Shown piece after piece: positions 1-6,799 of a stretch of 64,000 nucleotides of DNA. The stretch spans positions 1 through 64,000 of the forward strand of contig CAZCGA010000006.1 of assembly GCA_964498075.1 (NCBI GenBank). Direction: 5' to 3'. The DNA is from CAZCGA01 sp964498075. GTDB taxonomy: Bacteria > Desulfobacterota > Binatia > HRBIN30. Positions within the stretch are counted from its first letter, which is position 1. The number at the start of each line of letters is the position of its first letter. The notes under the pieces are model-generated. The model saw nothing but the letters and a program-made list of their open reading frames with translations. It was not told where the DNA came from and searched no databases. The position numbers were made by a program, and so were the translations under genes.

Positions 1-138
1 TGATCACGGCTGTCAACCGCACCGGTCGCTCCCTGAGACTTTGTGACGTCCGGAACGCCCCGGCTGCTCCTCCGCCGAACGATTCGTGCCAGCGCAACGG
101 CGTTGGGGGATGGGTTTCGCCACACGGTTACGACGTGT

Positions 139-1311
139 CTACAGCTGCATGCTGAGCGCTGGCGGCTGAGCGCCGTTCACGGTCGTCAGCTTCTTGAGCC
201 GCCGGATCAACACGGCGAGCCGCACGAGATCGGACGGCTGGGCTCCAGTCGCGAGCGGCCCGATGTTCCACAGCACGATGTGACGCAGCCCGGCGGCAAC
301 CAACGGGCGGACCTCGGCGACCACTTCATCGACGCTCCCCGCACAGATGCCGTCGGCAATCAGCTCCGGCGTTGCGAGGCGGCGCGCCGCCTCGATCTGC
401 TCGGGGGTGATGCGCTCCGGTACGAACTCCGGAAAGCCCTCGAACTTCGGACCGAGAGGATGCTCGATCCCATGACGGGTCCAGAGCGGCCCCGGCAAGA
501 GCATCGCCATGGCCCCGACGGCCGGCACACTCATCAGCTGTTTCAGCACGGACTGTCGGTCCTTGCCGAGGGCCAGCTGGATCTGCAGGCCGGGTTCGAA
601 GGCGACCAAGCGGCGCCCGGCCTCGGCGGCTGCCGCATAGATGCGCTGCAAGTTGGTGCGGTACTCTTCCGCCGACATCTTCTTCGTGGGGTACCAACCG
701 TCGGCGAACCGTCCGGTGAGACCGAGCATGCGCGGTGCATGGGCCGCGATCCAGAGCGCGGGTGCCTTGCCGTTGTACAGCGGCGTGGCAAACAGCGCGT
801 CGCGCAGGCGCCAGACGGAGCCGTCGAAGCTGACCGGCTCGCCCTTGCTCTCCCACAGGCGGCGGATGATCGCCAAGGCTTCTTCGAGCCGGCCGACGCG
901 GTTGGTGAACGGCATGCCGTACGGCTCGGTGTTCTCGCGCTCGCCGTTGCCGATGCCGAGAATCGCACGCCCCTTGGTGAGATGATCGAGGGTCACGAAG
1001 GCTTGCGCCAGGGTCGCCGGGTGGCGACGATACGGCTCCGTGACGCCGGTTCCGATACGCACGCGCCGGTAGCGTGCCGCCATCATGCCCATCATGACGA
1101 ACGGATCGAAGAACGCATCGGGCGACGGAATCATCTTGGCGGCGGGCGTCAGCTCTGGCCCCCACACCGAGCGCGGGATGAAGCTGAGGTAGTGATCCGG
1201 CAGGAAGAGGGAATCGACGCCCATGAGTTGGAAGACGCGCAAGCTCATGCGTTCCAGATTCATCGGCGCGGTGCAGTTGGTCTCGATGCCCACCGACAAG
1301 CGTCCGGCCAT
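139..1311 (-). CDS. LLM-class (luciferase-like) flavin/F420-dependent oxidoreductase
   Basis: Cytosolic 390-residue TIM-barrel oxidoreductase of the luciferase-like monooxygenase superfamily. Family members pass hydride between F420 or FMN and a substrate; the substrate cannot be read from sequence. Family landmarks are the N-terminal GIETNC strand, the RVRIGTGVTEPYRRHP segment after the second barrel helix, LGIGNGERENTEPYG in the cofactor region, and ALWIAAHAPRM followed by GRFADGWYPT. Length is normal. The ATG start has an AGGAGG Shine-Dalgarno sequence 6 nt upstream. It is followed on the same strand, after a longer gap, by nothing inside the window, and the ferritin-like gene lies 52 nt upstream. 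The long plus-strand frame across it is a codon-bias shadow. Which cofactor it uses is undecided. Confidence 0.9.
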   Translation of the reverse strand: MAGRLSVGIETNCTAPMNLERMSLRVFQLMGVDSLFLPDHYLSFIPRSVWGPELTPAAKMIPSPDAFFDPFVMMGMMAARYRRVRIGTGVTEPYRRHPATLAQAFVTLDHLTKGRAILGIGNGERENTEPYGMPFTNRVGRLEEALAIIRRLWESKGEPVSFDGSVWRLRDALFATPLYNGKAPALWIAAHAPRMLGLTGRFADGWYPTKKMSAEEYRTNLQRIYAAAAEAGRRLVAFEPGLQIQLALGKDRQSVLKQLMSVPAVGAMAMLLPGPLWTRHGIEHPLGPKFEGFPEFVPERITPEQIEAARRLATPELIADGICAGSVDEVVAEVRPLVAAGLRHIVLWNIGPLATGAQPSDLVRLAVLIRRLKKLTTVNGAQPPALSMQL

Positions 1312-1362
1312 TGGCCCTCCTGGTTCGTGACTCGTATTCGTGAATCGTGCTCGGGGGGTGAA

Positions 1363-1941
1363 TCAACCGGCCGCGGCGCACGCCGCCGCTGCTGTCGTGG
1401 TCGGTCCCGCGCTTTCAGCGCGGCGCACGACCTGCTCCGGGTCCAGGACGGGCAGCGAGGCAGTGCGTGGCCGTTTGCCGATCAGCTCGCTGTAGGTGTG
1501 GCGGTACCACGCGCCGCTGACCTTCTCTTCGCTATACAGCTGCGTGAGAAAGTGGTGCGTCGTCGGGTCCGTCGCCTTGGCGGCCTCGAAGCCGCGGTCC
1601 AGGGCTTGGCGGCAGCCGGCCATGCGCTCGGCATCGCGCTGCGAGACGGCCTTCAACGCATCGAGCTGTGCCACGAAGCCCTTCAGGTCTTTCAGCTCCG
1701 CAAGCTGTGCGGCGAGCACGTCATCAACGCACGCGGCGCCCGGCTCGCCGCCGAGGGCGCGTATGCGCTCCGCCAGGAGGCGTGCGTGGTTCGCCTCGCG
1801 TTCCGCGATGATCAAGTGTCCGGCGCGCAAGTGCGCATCCGGCTCCTCCGCCGCCCACGCGGCGTAGACCGTTGCGCCCCAAGCTTCGAGTGCGCGGAAG
1901 ACGTTGAGTCCCTCAAGAATCTCAGCGCTGGCGTTATCCAT
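1363..1941 (-). CDS. Ferritin-like / rubrerythrin-like helical protein
   Basis: A 192-residue, mostly helical protein without signal peptide. A Glu in helix 1 (ALEAWGA), an ExxH pair in helix 2 (EREANH) and later acidic/His-bearing helices (HHFLTQLYSEEK, WYRH) match the layout of a ferritin-like diiron four-helix bundle; this is a motif-level call. The tail is Ala/Thr-rich and probably disordered. I chose the ATG at 1941, not the frame's first start at 1962, because a GGAGG sits 7 nt upstream of it. It lies just upstream of the LLM oxidoreductase on the same strand and may be co-transcribed. If diiron, it could act in oxidant defence or oxygenation. The substrate is unknown. Confidence 0.65.
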   Translation of the reverse strand: MDNASAEILEGLNVFRALEAWGATVYAAWAAEEPDAHLRAGHLIIAEREANHARLLAERIRALGGEPGAACVDDVLAAQLAELKDLKGFVAQLDALKAVSQRDAERMAGCRQALDRGFEAAKATDPTTHHFLTQLYSEEKVSGAWYRHTYSELIGKRPRTASLPVLDPEQVVRRAESAGPTTTAAAACAAAG

Positions 1942-2020
1942 GGCCTGACCTCCAGCCCGCATCTAGGCGCGCCTGCCAAGCTGTGTCAATCTGGCACGAC
2001 GCGAGTCCGGGTGATCGAAC

Positions 2021-2111
2021 GCGCCCGCGAGCGCCTCGGAGAAGTGAAATGAAGAAGACGGCTCAACTGCTGAACGGCCGGCAAACTGACCCTGTCGAGA
2101 GTGAGTTGGCC
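2021..2111 (+). repeat. Copy 1 of a 91-bp direct repeat (broken copy)
   Basis: These 91 bases match 3197-3287 with only a few substitutions. The unit holds the end of an upstream small gene, an ATGA stop/start overlap and the first 21 codons of a downstream small gene. Here the upstream gene is reduced to about its last 14 codons and the downstream gene is interrupted immediately after the repeat. Copy 2 is intact, so copy 1 is the decayed duplicate. Confidence 0.85.
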
Positions 2112-2303
2112 TTGATGAGACAAAAACTCGCACCACGAAGTCCACGAAGAGCACGAAGAAAGAACACGAAAGATCGTCTCTTGACCCAAACGGAAACTCC
2201 ATTTCTGATGAGGTTGGCGCCGGCGCGATCTACGGGCCTTTCGGACGTCCTTCGTGGACTTCGGTGCTCTTCGTGGTGAACTTCTTTCGTCACATCGAGG
2301 TTA
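2112..2303. mobile_element. 192-bp MITE-like insertion with inverted CACGAAG heptamer arms
   Basis: Comparison with the intact copy at 3225-3479 defines the insertion precisely: GAGTTGGCC ends at 2111 and GCCGAGCTG resumes at 2304, leaving a possible 3-bp GCC target duplication. The left arm (2131-2175) carries tandem CACGAAG-type heptamers, and the right arm (2241-2290) carries the same motif inverted (CTTCGTG), so the element can fold into a long imperfect hairpin. There is no transposase. Heptamer arrays of this kind occur between genes in many bacterial genomes; how they move is not clear from this sequence. Confidence 0.65.
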
Positions 2304-2363
2304 GCCGAGCTGGGTGAAGAGTGCGCGCAGGTCTTGCTGCTCTTGCAGCGTCTTGCCAAGGGC

Positions 2364-2428
2364 CTGATTGAGGCTTCGGCACCGCTCGCCGCGGAGGCGC
2401 GGCGCGAATGCGAGTCGCTGGTGGCGGC
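2364..2428 (+). repeat. 65-bp duplicated gene fragment, copy 1
   Basis: About 65 bases matching 2816-2880 and encoding a peptide with the core LAAEARRECESLVAA in both copies. Conservation of this reading frame suggests it derives from the C-terminus of a real protein. The helical, charged pattern resembles the tail of crotonase-fold proteins, but I cannot name the parent. Confidence 0.6.
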
Positions 2429-2432
2429 ACTC

Positions 2433-2729
2433 TCAGTTGTGGGCTGCTAGCTCTTCTCGCACGATCTTGCGCACCAGCTCAGGCGTCAGGGCCTTCTCGG
2501 TCAATCCGAGGTGAGAATTGAGCGCCTCATTGATGAGCGTCTGATATCCCTTTCCGGTCTTCTCGGACTGGACCTTGAAGCGCTCAACGATGGCGTCATC
2601 CAGGTAGATGGTGATCCGAGTTTTCCCGGTCTGAGAAATCACCGCCCCACGCTTGCCTTTGGAGAAGATCGAACCACCGCGTTTCTTGAGGTTCGCGGTG
2701 TTCTTCTTGGGATCGAAAGTGACCGTCAC
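2433..2729 (-). CDS. BrnA-like RHH antitoxin with a BrnT-like N-terminal extension
   Basis: A 98-residue protein. Residues about 20-75 are a BrnA-family ribbon-helix-helix antitoxin: the FSKGKRGAVI lead-in, the TRITIYLDD DNA-binding strand, then GKGYQTLINEAL. Residues 1-19 (FDPKKNTANLKKRG) instead match the usual N-terminus of the partner toxin BrnT. In a normal brnTA operon the toxin gene precedes the antitoxin gene. The simplest reading is an in-frame deletion that removed most of brnT and fused its first codons to brnA. It starts with GTG at 2729, has no clear Shine-Dalgarno sequence, and has a perfect palindrome 11-27 nt upstream. No intact toxin lies nearby, so it is probably a solitary antitoxin remnant that may still bind DNA. 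Confidence 0.75.
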   Translation of the reverse strand: MTVTFDPKKNTANLKKRGGSIFSKGKRGAVISQTGKTRITIYLDDAIVERFKVQSEKTGKGYQTLINEALNSHLGLTEKALTPELVRKIVREELAAHN

Positions 2730-2739
2730 GGTGGCAATG

Positions 2740-2756
2740 TATGCATACGATGCATA
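2740..2756. promoter_or_regulatory. Palindromic operator candidate upstream of the BrnA-like gene
   Basis: Perfect 7-bp inverted repeat TATGCAT-ACG-ATGCATA, 11 nt upstream of the GTG start of the antitoxin-like gene. BrnA proteins repress their own operons through palindromes near the promoter, so this is a plausible autoregulatory operator. Binding is inferred from position and symmetry only. Confidence 0.5.
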
Positions 2757-2815
2757 TCTCGCAACCCCGCAAAGCTACCGCGGCGTACTGGGAGAGGACT
2801 GAAGCGCACGCTCAA

Positions 2816-2880
2816 CTGATCGAGGTCTCAACATCGCTCGCTGCGGAGGCGCGGCGCGAATGCGAGTCGCTGGTGGCAGC
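2816..2880 (+). repeat. 65-bp duplicated gene fragment, copy 2
   Basis: Second copy of the fragment at 2364-2428, sitting inside a short open frame (2741-2944) that continues FQSEDIKAVQLLSRA. The frame starts within the operator palindrome and has no ribosome binding site, so I read it as a gene fragment, not a functional gene. The following 90 bases hold nothing I recognise. Confidence 0.55.
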
Positions 2881-3036
2881 TGCCTTCCAGAGCGAGGACA
2901 TCAAGGCGGTGCAGCTGCTTAGTCGCGCCGCCGCAGCTTCGTGAAGCTCAAGGAGCGGACCCCCGGGGATTTCCTTCGGCCAGCGCGCCTTGCTGTTCGC
3001 CGGTGACGGGACTAAGAGACTTGTGCAAGCGGCGCG

Positions 3037-3228
3037 ATGGCGAAAAAGGAGCTGCGTAAGAAGATCCGCACTCTGGAGCAGCGCATTCACGAACATGGAA
3101 CCAAGATCCTCATGGAGCGTGCCAAAGCCCAGCCGAACCACGGGCGCATTCGGCACTGGGAAACTGAGATCAAGGCGTTTCGCGACGGCATCAATCGCGC
3201 CCGCAAGCGCCTCGGAGAAGTGAAATGA
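3037..3228 (+). CDS. Small hypothetical coiled-coil protein
   Basis: A 63-residue, highly charged, probably helical protein (KKELRKKIRTLEQRIHEH at the start, ARKRLGEVK at the end). No known family recognised. Its TGA overlaps the ATG of the next small gene (ATGA), so the two are translationally coupled. A decayed copy of the same junction lies 1.2 kb upstream, which shows that the pair was duplicated as a unit. The repeated, preserved junction is the main argument that this is a real gene. Function unknown. Confidence 0.6.
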   Translation: MAKKELRKKIRTLEQRIHEHGTKILMERAKAQPNHGRIRHWETEIKAFRDGINRARKRLGEVK

Positions 3229-3479
3229 AGAAGACAGCTCAACTGCTGAACGGCCGGCAAACTGACCCCGTCGAGAGTGAGTTGGCCGAGCTCGGTGAGG
3301 AGTGCGCGCGGGTCTTGCTGCTCTTGCAGCGTCTTGCCAAAGCACGCTCTCTTGCCAAAGCACGCTCTAAGGGACGCGACGTCAGCGACGTGCTCGGCGA
3401 GCTCAGCGCTACCGTCCTGCACCTGCACGCCCACACCAAGGGCCTCGACGAGCTGATCGACGACTTCGCGTCGGACTGA
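3225..3479 (+). CDS. Small hypothetical helical protein, coupled to the preceding gene
   Basis: An 84-residue acidic, probably all-helical protein (KKTAQLLNGRQTDPVESELAE... HTKGLDELIDDFASD). It contains an internal tandem duplication, ARSLAKARSKG, produced by a 16-bp direct repeat around 3338-3370. It begins inside the stop codon of the upstream 63-residue gene. The first 21 codons match the broken copy at 2049. No family recognised; it is the second half of a two-gene module of unknown function. Confidence 0.6.
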   Translation: MKKTAQLLNGRQTDPVESELAELGEECARVLLLLQRLAKARSLAKARSKGRDVSDVLGELSATVLHLHAHTKGLDELIDDFASD

Positions 3480-3540
3480 GGGCATGTCCAGCACCCGGTC
3501 CACCGCGCCTCTCAACGCTCAACTATCGACTATCATCCAC

Positions 3541-3557
3541 GCAAGGCGACGCCTTGC
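3541..3557. other. Short perfect hairpin at the end of the Liv operon
   Basis: GCAAGGCGACGCCTTGC is a near-perfect palindrome touching the stop codon of the LivF-type gene and lying between two convergent transcription units. There is no U-run on either strand, so it may be a weak terminator or an mRNA 3'-end stabiliser. Confidence 0.35.
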
Positions 3558-4279
3558 TACAGATACACCTCCCGCAGCTTAGCGTCGTCGTGAAGGTCGG
3601 CCGCGGGGCCGGTGAACGACACGCGGCCGTTGCGGAGGACGTAGACGCGGTCGGCGACCTTGAGGACTTCGCGAACTTTCTGCTCGACGATCAGGACTGC
3701 CATGCCGGAGTTGCGACTGAGGTCGTGGACGCACCCCAAAGCTTCGGACACGAGCGGCGGGGCGAGTCCGAGTGACGGCTCATCGAGCAGGAGAAGCCTG
3801 GGCGACACGATAAGGGCGTTGGCAAGAGCCAGCATCTGTTTCTCGCCGCCGGAAAGAGTGCCGGCCCTTTGGCGCAGGCGCGACCTCAGCGCCGGGAACA
3901 AGGCAAGCGCCCGTTCGATGCCTTCGCGCAGGTGAGCCTTGGTCGGCAGGGTCACGCCCCCCATCTCCAGATTCTCGCGGACCGTCAGATCGGTGAAGAC
4001 GCGGTTGCCCTGAGGCACGTAGGCGACACGCGATCGGAGCAGGTCGCGCGGCTTGGCTGAATTCAGTGGCTTTCCGTCAAAGGCAACCCGTCCCTGCCAC
4101 GTAGCGAGCAAGCCGAAGATCGCCTTGAGAAGCGTAGATTTTCCCGCGCCGTTGTGACCAATCAGTGCCACGATCTCAGTGCGAGCGACGGCGAGACTTA
4201 CGCCATTCACGACCTGCTTCTTTCCGTAGCCGGTGACTAGATCAGCAACGCTCAAGAGGGGGGGCTCTGGGTCAGGCAA
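3557..4279 (-). CDS. livF: Branched-chain-type ABC transporter ATPase (LivF-like)
   Basis: A 240-residue cytoplasmic ATPase of the HAAT (LivF) subfamily; it energises uptake together with the LivG-type ATPase. Walker A GHNGAGKST at residues 41-49, Q-loop VAYVPQG, signature LSGGEKQ near residue 143, Walker B LLLLDEPS, and H-loop region replaced by VEQ in the usual LivF fashion. It overlaps the upstream livG-type gene by 8 nt and is the last gene of the eight- to nine-gene operon. The substrate could be an amino acid, amide, urea or aromatic acid. Because receptor and transporter are interleaved with a radical SAM protein and an E1-like enzyme, an ordinary branched-chain amino acid role is not assured. 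Confidence 0.92.
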   Translation of the reverse strand: MPDPEPPLLSVADLVTGYGKKQVVNGVSLAVARTEIVALIGHNGAGKSTLLKAIFGLLATWQGRVAFDGKPLNSAKPRDLLRSRVAYVPQGNRVFTDLTVRENLEMGGVTLPTKAHLREGIERALALFPALRSRLRQRAGTLSGGEKQMLALANALIVSPRLLLLDEPSLGLAPPLVSEALGCVHDLSRNSGMAVLIVEQKVREVLKVADRVYVLRNGRVSFTGPAADLHDDAKLREVYL

Positions 4280-5021
4280 GATACGCCTCCAAGATCTCGG
4301 GTCGGTCCAGCACGTCGCTTGGTATTCCCTGGGCGACGACCTTGCCGTCGTCCATTACGATGACGAGATCGGCGACCTGCCGTACCGCTCCGATGTTGTG
4401 CTCGACGAAGACCACGAGTTTGCCGTCATCCCGAAGTCGACGCAGCAGGGCCAAGATTTGCGACACCATTTCGGGGTGAACGCCGGCCACCGGTTCGTCG
4501 AGGAGCAGTATGCTGGCCTTGGTCGCAAGACAGCACGCAAGGGTCAGTAGCTTCTGCTGCCCATAAGAGAGTTCTCGAGCCAACTCGGTGGCTTTACCTT
4601 CGAGGCCAACAAAACGGAGCAGCCGCATCGCTTCGTCGCGATTTCGTGCTTCCTCTGCCGCCACACCAAAGCGGAAAAGTGCGCCCAAGAGTGTCTCGCC
4701 CCGCTGGCGCGGGTGAGCGAGCAGAACGTTCTCAAGCGTGGAGACCTGGAGGATCAGGCGGAGGTCCTGGAAGGTGCGGGCAACGCCGAGGTGCGCGATA
4801 CGGTGTGGGGAGAGGTGGCTCGTCTCGCGGTCGCCCAAGAAGCAGCGACCCGCGTCAGGCGGGAGGAAACCGGTCAGGGCGTTCAACAGGGTCGTCTTGC
4901 CGGCCCCGTTGGGACCGATGATGGCAACGATACCGGCTCGTGGAAGCTCCAAGTGAATATCAGCGAGCGCACGTACCCCATCGAACGATTTGAAGACACC
5001 CTGACAGCGCAGCGATTGCAT
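4272..5021 (-). CDS. livG: Branched-chain-type ABC transporter ATPase (LivG-like)
   Basis: A 249-residue ATPase of the LivG subfamily. Walker A GPNGAGKTT at about residues 36-44, Q-loop with the LivG-typical VARTFQDLRL, signature LSYGQQK, Walker B SILLLDEP, and VEHNIG as H-loop. The open frame extends 67 codons upstream, but that stretch overlaps the permease gene and does not resemble the family. I chose the ATG at 5021, which opens MQSLRCQGVFKSFDG and has a GAGG just upstream. A GTG at 5048, overlapping the permease stop as GTGA, is the alternative. Translational coupling to both neighbours is likely. Confidence 0.9.
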   Translation of the reverse strand: MQSLRCQGVFKSFDGVRALADIHLELPRAGIVAIIGPNGAGKTTLLNALTGFLPPDAGRCFLGDRETSHLSPHRIAHLGVARTFQDLRLILQVSTLENVLLAHPRQRGETLLGALFRFGVAAEEARNRDEAMRLLRFVGLEGKATELARELSYGQQKLLTLACCLATKASILLLDEPVAGVHPEMVSQILALLRRLRDDGKLVVFVEHNIGAVRQVADLVIVMDDGKVVAQGIPSDVLDRPEILEAYLA

Positions 5022-5044
5022 TGCCTCGACGGGTCCATACACTT

Positions 5045-5917
5045 TCACCGCCCAAAAGCGTAGCGACCCACAAGCCCGCGCGGCCTGAGCAGCATCATCG
5101 CAACAAGCAGTGTGCCGTAGAGCATCTGTCGCAGGTTCGCAGCGGTGGAGCCAGGGAGGCCTACGAATCGCAGCGCTTCCGGAAGCGTTACCAAAATGGC
5201 CGCGCCGACCAATGGCCCCCATGAGCTACCTGCCCCACCTACGATCACCATCGAAATCACAAGAATCGATTCCATCACGGTGAAGTTCATAGGGTCGATG
5301 TAGCTAATGTACTGCGCATAGAGGCTGCCCGCCGCAGCCGCCAGTGCTGCACTGACCGCGAAGGCGACTACTTTAAACCGTAGGGTGTTCTTGCCCATTG
5401 CTTGAGCGAAGACCTCGTCCTCGCGAATGGCCCGCAGCACCCGCCCGAGCGGGCTTGCCGAGATCCGGCTCACCACAAAGCCTGAGAAGACCGTGAGCAG
5501 GAACGCAAGAATCGCGAACTCTCCACGAGATTGGATGCTCCACGATAAGATTGTTGGTCGAGGAATCCCTGCAATGCCGAGTGGGCCGTTTGTCAACCAC
5601 GCCCAGTTGTTGAACACGCTGAAAACAATCACTTGGAAGGCAAAGCTTGCGATTACGAGATAGTCGTCGTGTAAACGGAACGACGGCAGCGAGACGGCTA
5701 GCGATACCAGCGCCGCTAGTACCATGCCGACCAGTACCCCAGCGAAAAAGGGTGCTCCCGTATGAACGGTCAGAAGCGCAGACGCGTAGGCTCCTATTCC
5801 ATAAAATGCTGCCTGTGCAATCGAGAGAATTCCGGCCTGACCGACGAGAAGCTCCAGCGACACTGCCAGCGCAGCGTAGATGCCAACGAGCACGAGGATG
5901 TGAAGAAGGTACTCCAT
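5045..5917 (-). CDS. livM: Branched-chain-type ABC transporter permease (LivM-like)
   Basis: A 290-residue polytopic membrane protein of the LivM subfamily. Hydrophobic helices start at LLHILVLVGIYAALAV. The family segment GQAGILSIAQAAFYGIGAY follows, and the EAA-like cytoplasmic loop reads LGRVLRAIREDEVFAQAMGK. The start at 5917 (MEYLLH) lies 2 nt after the LivH stop codon; the earlier in-frame start at 6031 would overlap LivH by more than 100 nt and adds a non-membrane segment. It should pair with LivH as a heterodimeric channel. Confidence 0.9.
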   Translation of the reverse strand: MEYLLHILVLVGIYAALAVSLELLVGQAGILSIAQAAFYGIGAYASALLTVHTGAPFFAGVLVGMVLAALVSLAVSLPSFRLHDDYLVIASFAFQVIVFSVFNNWAWLTNGPLGIAGIPRPTILSWSIQSRGEFAILAFLLTVFSGFVVSRISASPLGRVLRAIREDEVFAQAMGKNTLRFKVVAFAVSAALAAAAGSLYAQYISYIDPMNFTVMESILVISMVIVGGAGSSWGPLVGAAILVTLPEALRFVGLPGSTAANLRQMLYGTLLVAMMLLRPRGLVGRYAFGR

Positions 5918-5919
5918 GA

Positions 5920-6795
5920 CTAGACGGCAGCTTTCCGCAGAGGCCTTCCCAAGAAACCCTGCGGCCTGATGAGGAGGAAGCCAATCAATATCAGAAACGC
6001 AATCGTATCTTGCCATTGCGATCCGACCCACCAGACACCAAGGTGCTGGGCCAGTCCAAGAAGAAGCGCGCCGAGAGCTGTGCCGGTGATGCTCCCGACG
6101 CCCCCGATAATGAGCGTGACCACTCCCATCATCAAGGCATTCATGCCCATGACTGGGTTCATGTCGACGTCCAAGGAGACGAGAATTGCGGCGACCCCGG
6201 CTAGAAACGAACCCAGCGCGAATGCACCTAGGACAGCTCGATCGGCCTGTATGCCAGTCACCAATGCCAGCTCCCGATCGCTAGCGACGGCGCGCAGCTC
6301 CATGCCGAATTTCGTAAACGCTAGCATCGCCCACGTCAGTACGATCAGCGCAGCGGATGTGACCACGTTCAACAATTGAACCGACGTAATGCGTGCTCCC
6401 GGGAATACCAATGTTTGCGCCAGGCCAATGCGTACTGTCTTGGTGTCGTCGCCGAATAACAAGGAGATCGAGTTTTGAAGCACCACGTACAGCCCCAATG
6501 AAACGAGTAGCAAGACAATCGACGTAGCGCCACGCCGCCGCATGGGCCGGTAAATTCCTACCTCCAAGCCGATCCCTAGTGTGGTCGACATTGCGGCTCC
6601 CAGCCCCGCAGACACCCAGAATGGAAGTCCAAGCAATACGTAGCAGGCGTAGCTGACGTAAGCCCCCCACGTGAACACGGCTGCGTGCGAGAAATGAAAG
6701 AACCGTGTGACGCCGTAGATGAGACCGAAAGACAGCGCGATAAGCGCATATGCTGAGCCGGCGATAAGGCCGTTCACGACCACCTGGACTACCAT
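5920..6795 (-). CDS. livH: Branched-chain-type ABC transporter permease (LivH-like)
   Basis: A 291-residue membrane permease of the LivH subfamily, recognisable from NGLIAGSAYALIALSFGLIYG at the N-terminus, the FFHFSHAAVFTWGAY segment, and the coupling-loop sequence ELRAVASDRELALVTGI. Eight or so hydrophobic helices are visible. The ATG lies 4 nt after the stop codon of the AAA+ gene, with a GAGAG just ahead of it, so its translation is probably coupled to the AAA+ gene. That adjacency is unusual for a Liv transporter. Confidence 0.9.
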   Translation of the reverse strand: MVVQVVVNGLIAGSAYALIALSFGLIYGVTRFFHFSHAAVFTWGAYVSYACYVLLGLPFWVSAGLGAAMSTTLGIGLEVGIYRPMRRRGATSIVLLLVSLGLYVVLQNSISLLFGDDTKTVRIGLAQTLVFPGARITSVQLLNVVTSAALIVLTWAMLAFTKFGMELRAVASDRELALVTGIQADRAVLGAFALGSFLAGVAAILVSLDVDMNPVMGMNALMMGVVTLIIGGVGSITGTALGALLLGLAQHLGVWWVGSQWQDTIAFLILIGFLLIRPQGFLGRPLRKAAV

Positions 6796-6799
6796 GCTC

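Larger units (their letters stand above)
2049..2432 (+). pseudogene. Broken duplicate of the small hypothetical gene at 3225-3479
   Basis: The frame starts like the intact 84-residue gene (MKKTAQLLNGRQTDP...) but runs into a 192-bp insertion after base 2111. Similarity resumes at 2304 with the LGEECARVLLLLQRLAK segment and then diverges into a piece (2364-2428) that also occurs at 2816-2880. Duplication, insertion and rearrangement have therefore destroyed it. No expressed product is expected. Function of the parent gene is unknown. Confidence 0.7.

Noticed and set aside
43..2052. 669-codon plus-strand open frame
   Set aside because: It is antisense to the LLM oxidoreductase and ferritin-like genes, which have clear family motifs and ribosome sites. 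The frame is a by-product of high GC codon bias.
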